The notes below the pieces were generated by a model that did no database searches, had not been told where the DNA came from, and was given only the letters and a program-made list of their open reading frames with translations. From assembly GCA_028752135.1 (NCBI GenBank), contig CP082782.1:1116001-1180000 (forward strand): a DNA stretch of 64,000 nucleotides, given 5' to 3'. The position numbers and the translations under genes are program-made. This document shows positions 52,348 to 62,407 of the stretch, one piece after another (within the stretch, counting starts at the first letter, position 1; each line of letters starts with the position of its first letter). This DNA is from Ehrlichia sp028752135. GTDB taxonomy: Bacteria > Pseudomonadota > Alphaproteobacteria > Rickettsiales > Anaplasmataceae.

Positions 52348-53376
52348 ATGAAAACATATTTAAACTCTGGAGTTGATATTGAATCTGGCAATAGTATAGT
52401 AGAAAAGATAAAGCCAATTGCATTATCCACATCCAGGCCAGGAGTAGTTGACAGTATAGGATCTTTTGGAGCTCTTTTTGACATATCAAAGATAAAGCAA
52501 TACAACAATCCCATACTAGTATCTTCAACTGACGGAGTTGGTACTAAATTATGTATAGCACAAGAAGTAAACGATCACAAAACCATAGGTATAGATCTCG
52601 TAGCAATGTGTGTTAATGATGTTTTAGCACAAGGAGCGGAACCATTGTTTTTTCTTGACTATTTCGCAACAGGAAAAATAAATCATGACACTGTATTAGA
52701 AGTTATTAATAGCATAGCAGTAGGATGTAAAAAAGCAAATGTAGCACTAATAGGTGGAGGAACTGCTGAAATGCCAGGAATGTATGATAATAACAAATAC
52801 GACCTAGCTGGTTTCTCAGTCGGTATAGTTGAAGCAGAGAATATTTTACCAAAGACTCAAAACATTCAAGTTGGAGATACAATACTCGGATTAAGTTCAA
52901 GCGGACTACATTCAAATGGTTTTTCACTAATAAGAAGCATTATCAGCAATTATCAAATAAACTACCAAGATATATGTCCTTGGTCTAACCAAACATGGGC
53001 AAATTATTTATTAACACCCACACGGATTTATGTAACTCCCTTATTACCTATAGTACCTTTAATAAAAGGTTTAGCCCACATCACTGGTGGAGGATTCATT
53101 TACAATATACCACGCATTATTCCCAATCATTTATCTGCAGAAATTGACCTAAATTCCTGGAAAATGCCAAATATATTTCACTGGTTAAACACTGAAATCC
53201 AAATATCCCAGATGGAGCTATTAAAAACATTTAATTGTGGTATTGGGATGGTAATAGTTGTTTCAGAAGAAAATGAAGATCAAGTACTATCTCTTCTGAA
53301 AGTTAATGATGAAATTGTATATAAAATTGGAAAAATTACAGAAAGAACTACTGAAGAACAAGTTATATTTAAATAA
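52348..53376 (+). CDS. purM: Phosphoribosylformylglycinamidine cyclo-ligase
   Basis: 342 residues. It closes FGAM to AIR, directly after the PurL/PurQ step. Motifs are YLNSGVDIESGN at the start, 'STDGVGTKLCIAQ' near residues 54-66, 'MCVNDVLAQGAEPLFFLDYFA' split across 86-107, 'GGGTAEMPGMY' near 136-146, and 'GLSSSGLHSNGFSLIR' near 181-196. It is intact, divergent from chpT, and has no purN next to it as in many bacteria. Confidence 0.97.
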   Translation: MKTYLNSGVDIESGNSIVEKIKPIALSTSRPGVVDSIGSFGALFDISKIKQYNNPILVSSTDGVGTKLCIAQEVNDHKTIGIDLVAMCVNDVLAQGAEPLFFLDYFATGKINHDTVLEVINSIAVGCKKANVALIGGGTAEMPGMYDNNKYDLAGFSVGIVEAENILPKTQNIQVGDTILGLSSSGLHSNGFSLIRSIISNYQINYQDICPWSNQTWANYLLTPTRIYVTPLLPIVPLIKGLAHITGGGFIYNIPRIIPNHLSAEIDLNSWKMPNIFHWLNTEIQISQMELLKTFNCGIGMVIVVSEENEDQVLSLLKVNDEIVYKIGKITERTTEEQVIFK

Positions 53377-53409
53377 TACTCAGTTATAACAACTATAAAA
53401 TTAATAGAT

Positions 53410-54051
53410 CTTTATATATGCAACATTTTCAATGATTTGAAGATGAAAGTTTTTATAATGATAAATCATATTTTGGGATTAAAATGAGTATCAGCTAATA
53501 TTACTGTATAAATTAGTATTATCGAATAACGCTGCGTTAACTTAACATAAGCACTATTTACATATACCACTAGAAGTTAGTCTATACAATATAATGAATA
53601 CTCACAAATAAAGCTTTCTTAGATCACATATTCAATTATCTCTTTTCACCACCTGGAAATAAAAATTTTTATAATGATAAACCATACCTTAGCATTAAAA
53701 TGAGAACATACTTACATTGTTGACAAACTAGAGTATAAGCTAAAGTCTGAATTTAATTAATCATCGCCATTACACTACTAAAATTTTTCACACCAACATA
53801 ATTGAGAATACACACAAATAAAACCTTTTAGCCACATTAAGTATTCCTTTTTATCATCTGTAGATGAAGACTTTATAACGACCAATTATAGTATTTTAAC
53901 GAATTAAATGAGTATAAATCCATATTATTGTTAAACTAGTACTACCCAATAATTCCTGAATTTATTTAATATCAATACCATTATACATACTACTAGAAAT
54001 TATTCCACATCAATACAATGAACACATATAAACTCTTCTGATCATATATAT
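53410..54051 (-). repeat. Three decayed tandem copies of the xerC 3' end
   Basis: Three units beginning near 53417, 53630 and 53839 repeat the last ~130 bp or more of xerC, whose own matching stretch starts at 54054; the steps are about 213, 209 and 215 bp. The nearest copy shares 'aagtattc', 'aatgagtataaat' and 'ataattcctgaa' with the gene in order. More distal copies are more diverged and keep 'ttataatgat.aa.cata' and 'aaaatgag'. The second half of each unit shares 'actactagaa' and 'ca.ataaa' blocks. None has an open frame. Confidence 0.75.
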
Positions 54052-54990
54052 TTAAGTATTCTTTTTCACCATTTGGGGATGAAAATTCTTATAATGATCA
54101 ATCATACTTTGATGATCTAAATGAGTATAAATTTGTGTTGTTGCTAAATTAGCATGACCTAATAATTCCTGAACTGATCTAATGTCAGCACCACCCAGAA
54201 ATAAATGTGTCGCAAAACTATGACGAAATGTATGAGGAGTTGTAATATCAGGTAAGTTTATTTCTTTACGGACTTTTTGTACTTTATTTGCAAAATAATT
54301 TCTACTAAGTTTTTTCCCTTTTGCCCCTAGAAAAATATACTGATCATTACTTAAACTCGATCCAAAATGATATGGACAACATTCTATATACTCATTTAAC
54401 TTCTCATATACCATAGGTAACACAGGTAATATTCTTTCTTTATTACCCTTACCAATTACCAAAATTTCCTCTTTTCGAATATCTCTAAACTTTAGATTAA
54501 TTGCCTCACTAATTCTTAAACCACATCCATAAAGCAACATCATTAACGCAAAATCACGTTTACTGACCCAATCATAATGTGACGTTAAATTATAGTAATT
54601 TAGTATCTTCTTTATGTGATCTTCTCCCAATATTTTAGGTAATGTACTTTTAAGTATTGGCTTAGATAAACAAAATATTGCTTGACTATTAATATTATAA
54701 GCACGTGATAAGTAGCGAAAGAAATTCTTCAATGCTGATAATGATCTTGCATTTGTTACAGCTTCTATCCCATCCTGGTACCTAAATGTAAACCATTTCC
54801 TAAAACTTGCAACTTTTATATTAACAATATCTTCTAACGTAACAGGACGTGAAAAACACTCATACAAAAACTTAATAAAGTTACCTACATCCCTTACATA
54901 AGAATCAACTGTATTTATTGAATATCTTTTCTCTGTCTCCAGCCAAGCTATCCAATCGTTTACAACAATATACAATTTTTCATCTTTCAT
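54052..54990 (-). CDS. xerC: Tyrosine recombinase XerC
   Basis: 312 residues. With XerD it resolves chromosome dimers at dif. The N-terminal SAM-like core-binding domain (about 1-105) leads into a catalytic domain with Arg in YGCGLRISEAINL near residue 155, the Lys in 'IGKGNKERILPV', HTFRHSFATHLF near 253-264, LGHAN near 278-282 and the nucleophile Tyr near 289 in 'QIYTHLD'. The 'YTHLD' and 'HPQ' tail resemble XerC more than XerD. The repeated 3' end downstream is unusual. Confidence 0.88.
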   Translation of the reverse strand: MKDEKLYIVVNDWIAWLETEKRYSINTVDSYVRDVGNFIKFLYECFSRPVTLEDIVNIKVASFRKWFTFRYQDGIEAVTNARSLSALKNFFRYLSRAYNINSQAIFCLSKPILKSTLPKILGEDHIKKILNYYNLTSHYDWVSKRDFALMMLLYGCGLRISEAINLKFRDIRKEEILVIGKGNKERILPVLPMVYEKLNEYIECCPYHFGSSLSNDQYIFLGAKGKKLSRNYFANKVQKVRKEINLPDITTPHTFRHSFATHLFLGGADIRSVQELLGHANLATTQIYTHLDHQSMIDHYKNFHPQMVKKNT

Positions 54991-55246
54991 ATGTCGTCAA
55001 TATATAGAAACCTCAAACCTAAATAACATATAATTTATAAAAAACATACAACACTACTACAAAAAACATAACAAAGTTGCATTCTTATTTTTTATCATGA
55101 GTCAATATTTCAACCACATGATACTAGCATTCAGACTCTTAACAATTCCTATGAATCCCATGTAACAGCGCTACTAAGTTCTTAACACTAGATAATATAT
55201 AATATATAATCACCTCCATTATTAGTCCTTTATAAATAGGTAAAAG

Positions 55247-56227
55247 ATGAAAATTACTATTTTAGGTACAGGATCATTTGGTACAGCAATTGCAATTGCA
55301 TTATCTTCAAATAGTACATTAGTCAACCTATGGGGACGTAATAATGAAGATATAATATCTATAGCAACCCATCGCAAAAACCTAAAATATCTACCAACAT
55401 GTCACCTATCAAAAAATATAATTGCAAGCAACAATATAGACCAAGTATTATCCGATAATAATATTTGTATTATCCTAGCTATTCCAACACAACAATTACG
55501 TACATTATGCATTCAGATACAACAAAAACAACATAACTTTAAAAATGTTCCTATTCTAATTTGTAGTAAAGGTATTGAATCCACATCTCTTAAATTTCCA
55601 AGCGAAATAGTAGAAGAAATTTTACCAAATAATCCAATTTATATACTGTCTGGACCAAGTTTTGCAAAAGAAATAGCAGAAAATTTACCATGTACAATAG
55701 TACTTGCAGGCAAAAATGAAGACCTAGGTACATCATTAACAAAGAAACTTAAGAGTGATACACTCAAAATAATTTATAGCCATGACATTATAGGAGTACA
55801 AATTGGAGCTGCATTAAAAAACATCATTGCAATTGCATGTGGAATAGTAATAGGTAAAAACCTAGGAAATAATGCTGTTGCTACTATAATAACTAAGGGT
55901 ATGGAAGAAATAAAAACTTTATATAATGCAAAAAACAATAATATTAATCTTTCCACTTTAATTGGCCCATCATGTCTTGGTGATTTAATCTTAACATGTA
56001 CTACACCACATTCACGAAATATGTCTTTTGGATTAGCAATAGGAGAAGGTAAAAATATAAATCAAATGATGAATCAAGACTCAAAAACCATAGAAGGCAT
56101 TAATACTGTTAAGCCATTAATATTATTAGCAAAAGAACTTAACATAGATTTACCTATTTGCAGATCTATATATAACTTACTTTATCAGAATACACCATTA
56201 GATCAAATTATCTCGGATATATTATAA
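55247..56227 (+). CDS. gpsA: Glycerol-3-phosphate dehydrogenase (NAD(P)+)
   Basis: 326 residues. It reduces dihydroxyacetone phosphate to sn-glycerol-3-phosphate for phospholipids. The Rossmann loop is ITILGTGSFGTAIAIAL near residues 3-19. 'LSGPSFAKEIAENLPCTIVLA' lies near 142-162, the catalytic Lys in 'IGAALKNIIAIACGI' near 187-201, and 'STLIGPSCLGDLILTCTTPHSRN' follows. It is intact and monocistronic. Confidence 0.96.
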   Translation: MKITILGTGSFGTAIAIALSSNSTLVNLWGRNNEDIISIATHRKNLKYLPTCHLSKNIIASNNIDQVLSDNNICIILAIPTQQLRTLCIQIQQKQHNFKNVPILICSKGIESTSLKFPSEIVEEILPNNPIYILSGPSFAKEIAENLPCTIVLAGKNEDLGTSLTKKLKSDTLKIIYSHDIIGVQIGAALKNIIAIACGIVIGKNLGNNAVATIITKGMEEIKTLYNAKNNNINLSTLIGPSCLGDLILTCTTPHSRNMSFGLAIGEGKNINQMMNQDSKTIEGINTVKPLILLAKELNIDLPICRSIYNLLYQNTPLDQIISDIL

Positions 56228-56502
56228 CACTACAAAATGTTTGACAATTAATGATATAAACACCTATTTATTGACACCACAAACATATACTCTCATAGAT
56301 ATGGTAAATAAATCAACCTTAGTATATTATCACCTAAGAAGATTATTATTTAAGCTCAACAATTCCTTACAACAATATTAAGGTATTATAAAAATCATTT
56401 TTTAGCTTTTAAACGAAAGTTACTGCATCAATAGCATTTTTAGTACATATACATGAAGCACAACAAAACAAATTTGTAGACTGAATATATCACAATGCCA
56501 AG

Positions 56503-57918
56503 TTAGTCAGAGATATTACATAAACCTAAAACTTTTAATTTACGATGTAGTGCAGAACGTTCCATACCAACAAATCCAGCAGTTTTTGATACATTTCCGC
56601 CAAAACGTGATAACTGAGTTTTTAAATATTGTCTCTCAAATTCCTCACGTGCCTTACGAAGAGGAACAGAAATTACTTTAGCACTTAACACATCATTAAT
56701 GGGTGAATTAGAGACTATATCTACTGGTAAATCTTTTGCAGTAATAATTTCCTTAGGAGACTTCATGATTAATATCCATTCTATGACATTACGTAACTGA
56801 CGTAAATTACCTGGCCATTCATAAGATTGCATTGCTATTAAAGCTTCATCACTTAATGTATGTGTACACAACCCTATTTTTTTACAAATACTATTCATAA
56901 AATATCTACACAACTCTGGAATATCCGTACAATACTCTACTAAAGATGGAACCCTAATTGGTAAAACATTTAATCTGTAATACAAATCCTCACAAAACTT
57001 CCCAGCTCTTACTTCGGTTTCAATATCTTTAGAAGATGATACAATAATTCTCACATCCACACTTACAGGAATTTTACTGTTTTCCCTATATATTTTACCT
57101 TCTTGCAATAATCTAAGCAGACGTAACTGCGTATCATACCTTAAATCAGTAACCTCATCTATAAATAATGTACCATGATTTGCCTGTTCTATTATTCCAA
57201 TATGAGGAGGAACTCTATGTGATAAAATATTACTACTTTCTTCACTACCAAATATATTAACCAAATAATTATTTGCAGGTAACATAGATGAGTACATAGA
57301 TATAAATGGTGTATCATAACCCTTTGATTTTTTATGTATTAACCTAGCAACTACTTCCTTCCCCACACCAGGTGAACCAGTAATTAAAATACGACTAGAC
57401 GTTGTAGCAGCCTTATTAATCATACTCCTTAGATTTCTTATAACAGGAGAATTACCAACTATTTCGTAATCCTCAAATGCTGACTTTAGTTCATCATTTT
57501 CCCTGCGTAACCTACCAGATTCTATTGCTCTTTTTACTACTAATTTCAATCTACCTTCTGTGAAAGGCTTCTCTATATAATCATAAGCCCCCATATGCAA
57601 AGATTTTACAGCAGTAGCAATATTACCATGTCCACTAATCATAATCACTGGTAAATAAGGATACCTTTCTTTCAACTTTTCTAAAACACTTAATCCATCA
57701 ATATCTGAACCTTTTAACCATATATCTAATAATACAACATCTGGCTCTTTTTCATAAGCCATCTTAATAGCAGATAAACCATCAACTGCTAATTTTGTTA
57801 CATAATTATCATCACTTAATATATCTTTAATTAAATTTCTGATATCAACTTCATCATCAACAACCAATACTTCAGAAATATACAATCTTTCCTTGGACAT
57901 TTCAAAATCCTGTGCCAT
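56503..57918 (-). CDS. ntrX: Response regulator NtrX, lacking the sigma-54 contact loop
   Basis: 471 residues: receiver domain (1-130, phospho-acceptor D65 in VVLLDIW, acidic pocket D21/D22), AAA+ domain with Walker A GSPGVGKE near 180-187 and Walker B 'GTLFIDEV' near 255, and a C-terminal Fis-type helix-turn-helix ('GGNVSKTAGFVGMERSALHRKLKVL'-type region, about 440-465). The GAFTGA loop that touches sigma-54 is missing: between 'NIFGSEE' and 'GIIEQANHGTLFIDE' the sequence reads 'SSNILSHRVPPHI'. Rickettsiales are not known to have rpoN, so it should act with the housekeeping sigma factor. NtrY/NtrX has been studied in E. chaffeensis as a nitrogen/amino-acid sensing pair. AGGT precedes the ATG. 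Confidence 0.93.
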   Translation of the reverse strand: MAQDFEMSKERLYISEVLVVDDEVDIRNLIKDILSDDNYVTKLAVDGLSAIKMAYEKEPDVVLLDIWLKGSDIDGLSVLEKLKERYPYLPVIMISGHGNIATAVKSLHMGAYDYIEKPFTEGRLKLVVKRAIESGRLRRENDELKSAFEDYEIVGNSPVIRNLRSMINKAATTSSRILITGSPGVGKEVVARLIHKKSKGYDTPFISMYSSMLPANNYLVNIFGSEESSNILSHRVPPHIGIIEQANHGTLFIDEVTDLRYDTQLRLLRLLQEGKIYRENSKIPVSVDVRIIVSSSKDIETEVRAGKFCEDLYYRLNVLPIRVPSLVEYCTDIPELCRYFMNSICKKIGLCTHTLSDEALIAMQSYEWPGNLRQLRNVIEWILIMKSPKEIITAKDLPVDIVSNSPINDVLSAKVISVPLRKAREEFERQYLKTQLSRFGGNVSKTAGFVGMERSALHRKLKVLGLCNISD

Positions 57919-58189
57919 AATTACCTACAATACTAATGAAACACCGCAAACACAATGTACTCCATAAAAAGCACACTCAATAATACTACCATACACATTA
58001 ATGATCAACAACCAATATATCAAATTCATTATCTTTAACCTATAAATTTTAAATATATTATAGAAACTTATTATAAATATCATTAATTTATCAAACATAA
58101 GTTTCCTATATATCCAAAATATTAATAAAAATAGCAACATATAATTTATTATTAATCTTATAAATCTATTATAACTAATTATTAATAAA

Positions 58190-59011
58190 TTATTTTATTA
58201 TACTAATTCCAGGTGGAACACGCATATCAACAACTTTCCAAATCAAAAATTCATTAGAAGCCTCATATATACGCAATAAACTATTCCAAGCATCATAAGG
58301 ATTTTCCTTGGGCAAATTTATATGCAATCCACTAGATAAAATAATATCCCAACGATTGTTATCAACATAAGAAACAGAAGAAATCATACTACTTAAAACA
58401 TTATTATCATTAACTAATTTTCGTATAAAATCTAAACCCTTTAGTGCTTCATTTCCATATATTGATATCAAATCATCTTGTTCATCATAATCATTAACAA
58501 TAACATATCCTGTATCATCAATAATAGAACTACCATTATCATGATACCAATTTGCAAAAGGAGAATACTCTTGTATTTCTATGTGTAAAACATTAGGTAG
58601 CAATCTTTTTACTGAAACATTTTTAATCCACTGACTACTAGCTTTCAGTTCCTTTCGTAATTCACTCAAAGACATAAATAAAATAGATTTTTCATTATCT
58701 ATAAACTGGCGTATATACTCTGAATTTACAGATTTATTACCACGAATGACTACTTCATCAACAGCAAAGCCGTGATTTGTTAAACAAATTGATAAACTGT
58801 CCAACACAACCAAAGAACAAGCATATAATTTACTAACTATTTTATCTCTAAAGAAATACGTAAAAGTTAGACTAACAATAACAATGACTAAAAATATTAA
58901 GTGTTTTCTATATGCAAGAAAATGCATTCTAAACCTAGAAATATTAACATCATTAGCATTATTGAAGTGCTGATAGTCACTTATATCTCTCAGATCACCA
59001 ATTTCTTTCAT
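58190..59011 (-). CDS. ftsQ: Cell division protein FtsQ
   Basis: 273 residues. FtsQ links early and late divisome proteins. Pattern: cytoplasmic N-terminus (1-35), one transmembrane helix (HLIFLVIVIVSLTFTYFF, about 37-54), a POTRA domain beginning 'VDEVVIRGNKSVNSEYIRQFI' near 84, and the FtsQ/DivIB beta domain with 'WIKNVSVKRLLPNVLHIEIQEYSPFANW' near 123-150. It lies next to gshB but not in the usual murB-ddl-ftsQ-ftsA cluster. Confidence 0.88.
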   Translation of the reverse strand: MKEIGDLRDISDYQHFNNANDVNISRFRMHFLAYRKHLIFLVIVIVSLTFTYFFRDKIVSKLYACSLVVLDSLSICLTNHGFAVDEVVIRGNKSVNSEYIRQFIDNEKSILFMSLSELRKELKASSQWIKNVSVKRLLPNVLHIEIQEYSPFANWYHDNGSSIIDDTGYVIVNDYDEQDDLISIYGNEALKGLDFIRKLVNDNNVLSSMISSVSYVDNNRWDIILSSGLHINLPKENPYDAWNSLLRIYEASNEFLIWKVVDMRVPPGISIIK

Positions 59012-59525
59012 AATACTACATTCTCCTAAGCTAAGATTTAACAGTTCAAAACACTAACTATTAACAGCAGATTATTCAAAAATATTTACCACTCCTTCCT
59101 ACAAAAACCCAAATAATAGAGCTAATATATAAAACCTAACCTATAAGAATATCAATTGAATTTTAAATAATTCAAATTATATAACTTACTTCATTATATT
59201 GATAACAATACCTTCCAATACAATTAGTTAACCTCCTGTTTATATACCCAATCTATCACAAACAACTATAGGCTACACATTATACTAAATATAGATTATA
59301 TACAAATCAAAAATTCAATACTTTATTACCAAATGATAAAAAAATTACCAAAATAATATTATAAGTAATAATAAAAGGACAACGTAGTATCAATAGGATT
59401 GAAATTTTATAGAATATATATATATAATTAAAGGAGGTTAAAATATCGGAATAAATTTTTTTCAAAATTAAAGTTCAAATCTTAATCATATAACATTAAG
59501 AAAACTATTAATCTCAATAGAAAAT
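59012..59525. other. AT-rich spacer with a forward promoter-like element
   Basis: About 510 bp between gshB and ftsQ. Only the forward promoter-like sequence at 59399-59428 and an AAGGAGGT at 59431-59438 with no start codon after it stand out. Confidence 0.35.
59399..59428 (+). promoter_or_regulatory. Orphan forward promoter-like element
   Basis: TTGAAA (59399-59404), an 18-bp spacer of mostly AT dinucleotides, and TATAAT (59423-59428). A transcript from near 59435 would run antisense into gshB; no forward gene follows. Chance is quite possible in this composition. Confidence 0.3.
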
Positions 59526-60465
59526 TTAATTTATATTATTACGTTTCATATAAAATTTTTCTTCAAAATGATCCCAACATTTTTTTTCCAGAGACACTCC
59601 ATATAATTCATTTACTTGCAAAATACCACAAGGAGAGGTTATATTTATTTCTATTAAATATCCATCCAATATATCTATTCCAGCAAATACTAATTCTTCA
59701 GCCAACAATTTTTTTTGACAGCTGAACATATTTCTAGATCTTGACTTGATAACACAGCAATTTCTGGAACAGATCCAATCCGTAAGTTAGTTCTTATTTC
59801 TGCACCACACAATACCTTACCTTTAAAAACTCCTATTGGCTCACCATCTAAAAGAATAATTCTTTTATCATTAACGATATTAGATATAAATTTCTGAGCA
59901 ATTATTGGACATTGATATTTTTCTATCATTAATTCAACTATAACTGTAATGTTAACACTGCTATGGACTCTAATCACATCATTTCCACCATAACTATATA
60001 GAGGTTTTAATACAATATCTTTATGTTCCTGATAAAAATCCTGGAGCATAATACGATCCTCAGTAATTAAAGTATCTGGAATAAACTCAGGAAATGAAAG
60101 TGGTAATAATTTTTCTGGATGATTTCGCAGACTTGTAGGATTATTAATCAACAGTGGTCTTTTTAATTTCTCCAAAATATAAGTACTTGTAACATAACGC
60201 ATATCAAAAGGTGGATTCTGACGTATAAAAATTATATCAACATTCTCAAGTAATAATTCTTGAGCACTATTAAATATTAACTCTCTCTCTCTACACTCAC
60301 CAAACAAGCTCTAGCAATTCGGATATTATTTTTTACTGCCAATTGGTCAGGAGTATAAAAAAATACAGTATGTCCTCTACTTTGTGCTTCCTGTATAAAT
60401 TTAACTGATAGATCCTTACCAACAATAACATCTCTATCCATCTGAAAAGCAACAACTAAAGTCAT
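59526..60465 (-). CDS. gshB: Glutathione synthetase (two frameshifts as written)
   Basis: GshB joins glycine to gamma-glutamylcysteine. The product is spread over three frames: 60465-60277 (MTLVVAFQMDRDVIVGKD...), about 60300-59690 ('IIFIRQNPPFDMRYVTSTYILE', 'DIVLKPLYSYGGNDVIRV', 'KRIILLDGEPIGV') and about 59729-59526 ('ELVFAGIDILDGYLIEINITSPCG'). The joins are an (AG)6 tract at 60281-60292 on the reverse strand, where five units restore the frame ('SVERELIFNSAQELL'), and a run of eight A at 59709-59716, where nine restore it ('AVKKKLLAEELVFAG'). Repaired, it has about 313 residues, the normal length, with all ATP-grasp motifs. See findings for interpretation. Confidence 0.82.
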
Positions 60466-61253
60466 ATATTACCGTATATATAAAACAAATGTACCACATT
60501 CCATAAACTAATATTTTTACCTGGCATATATGTATTTTTTAATAAAATTTTCTTTTATCACTTAAAAATAAACAAGCAATACAACTGACACTAACTGATT
60601 ACATAAAATGAATTTAATATGTAACTTCTACAGATATAAAAACTTTTCTAAAATAAAATCATAAAATAGTAACAATCTTCTTTCATAATATCAAACACTT
60701 TTAGGATTACTCATCAATAAACCATATATAATAAGGAAAAGAATAAATCTAATATAATCTCCTCACAAACATGAAATATGTAATCACAACATAACAATTT
60801 CTCATACTAATAATACTACGCTTACCAGATCTGCAACATAATAAACATTTTTTAACAACCCTAAATCAATATACAGTCAAAGACTTTACTATATAATATG
60901 ATCCACCAAATTACTAAACAAATAAATAGCTAACTCCATATAACATTAGACTTACAATTTAATATATGTATTTTAAGATATCAGTATAGAATAAAGACAC
61001 TTACTTTTTCAGTTTTCAAATAGCTTGCAGTTGTCACAATCTTCCATTTAACTAACACAAATAACTTTCTGATAAACGTAAAAAATATATTCCATTTCAC
61101 TTATTGCTCTGAAGATACTAACTCTTCTACTAGAAAATCATATTTATATAAAGTATATTCTTATCTTTCTCATTCACCCATCACCCACATTAATGAATAA
61201 ATATAGAACTATTCTATTAACATTCACACTTACAAAACAATAAATTATGTTTA
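60466..61253. other. AT-rich spacer
   Basis: About 790 bp between genes on the same strand. No gene, RNA or hairpin seen. Confidence 0.4.
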
Positions 61254-61844
61254 TTAACCACGCAATTTACTATCTTTCAACCTTACATAACTAACTACTT
61301 GCTTAACCTTTTTAACTTTCTGCGCAATTGAGACAACTCTATCTAGTTCTTCTTGATCCTGAGCTATACCCATTAAATAAACAATTCCACCTACTGTGTT
61401 AACACTATAATTCATAAATTTAACTTTACCTTGGGATAAAATTCGTGCTTTCACTTGAGCACTAATCATAGCATCAATAGCAGATTCTTTTAAGTTAATA
61501 GATCTTTTATCTACAGTTATTTCATTAACAACCTCCTTTATGTCCCTCTGTTGCCATGCAATTTTTTCAGCTTTCATTTGATCATCTAATGACTTTACAT
61601 GTCCAATCAACAAAACACGTCCTTCACTTACCTTGACAACAACCTTGGGAAACAATCCTGCTTTAAATAGTTCTTTATTAATTCTAATTAATATTGCTGT
61701 ATCATCTATAGTATCACCAACTGATCTATCTTGTAATGTAATTATTGCCCCTGTAGTGACAGCAAGACCTGCCATTATTCCTGAACAACCAGTCTGATTT
61801 ACAATCAATAAAGCTATTAATAAAAAATTAACTAGAAAACGCAT
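61254..61844 (-). CDS. Double BON-domain lipoprotein (DolP/YraP-like)
   Basis: 196 residues. MRFLVNFLLIALLIVNQTGC is a lipoprotein signal with Cys20. Two BON domains follow: about 50-112 ('DRSVGDTIDDTAILIRINKEL...VLLIGHVKSLDDQMKAEKIAW') and about 125-190 ('ISAQVKARIL...VYLMGIAQDQEELDRVVSIA'). The 'T-G-A-I-x-x-L-Q-D-R-S-V-G-D-x-I-D-D' linker matches the DolP/YraP family of outer-membrane lipoproteins that protect envelope integrity. A conserved family of this kind fits the simple envelope of Ehrlichia. Confidence 0.9.
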   Translation of the reverse strand: MRFLVNFLLIALLIVNQTGCSGIMAGLAVTTGAIITLQDRSVGDTIDDTAILIRINKELFKAGLFPKVVVKVSEGRVLLIGHVKSLDDQMKAEKIAWQQRDIKEVVNEITVDKRSINLKESAIDAMISAQVKARILSQGKVKFMNYSVNTVGGIVYLMGIAQDQEELDRVVSIAQKVKKVKQVVSYVRLKDSKLRG

Positions 61845-62407
61845 AGAATAACAAAAGCATAAGGCGATGGAGTTATGCTATACAACTTTTTATCATGTGT
61901 AAACAGTAAAATATTTTATATCTTTTTATACATGCACACTTTAATATTTTCGTAATCTCGATACTCTTTTAAAAATTTAACAGAGCTGCATGTTAATATT
62001 TCATTAACTCAAATATTGATAAAGAGATAATTACAATTACTTAGCCACTTAAAAACAAAATGATATTATTTTATATTTTGTTATACATTACATAAAAGAG
62101 GGTTTGGAATAATATAAAAAAATTCGCAGTGTTTAAATGAAATATATTTCTTTTAAATGTTTATACGCAAAAAACAAGTTAATATTTAAAAAAAACATTA
62201 TACTTGTAGATTAATTAGACTTCTTAAAGTAACCAAAATCACCAAAAATCATAAACTCTATAATAATACTAGGGTGTTATAACCAAATATTTAAAATTTA
62301 CCAATTTAATAGACTTGAGTTATTAAAAAATAATAATCTATCAAAAACACTTTTAATGTATATACTATTGTATAAAATAAGCTGGTATCAAAATAAATAT
62401 AAATTCT
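61845..62407. other. Divergent AT-rich spacer
   Basis: About 560 bp upstream of aspS and the BON lipoprotein. No clear promoter could be chosen among many AT-rich candidates. No gene seen. Confidence 0.35.

Noticed and set aside
59526..60465. D-alanine-D-alanine ligase next to ftsQ
   Set aside because: Position suggested ddl, but the sequence (RQNPPFDMRYVTSTYILE, INITSPCG) follows glutathione synthetase.
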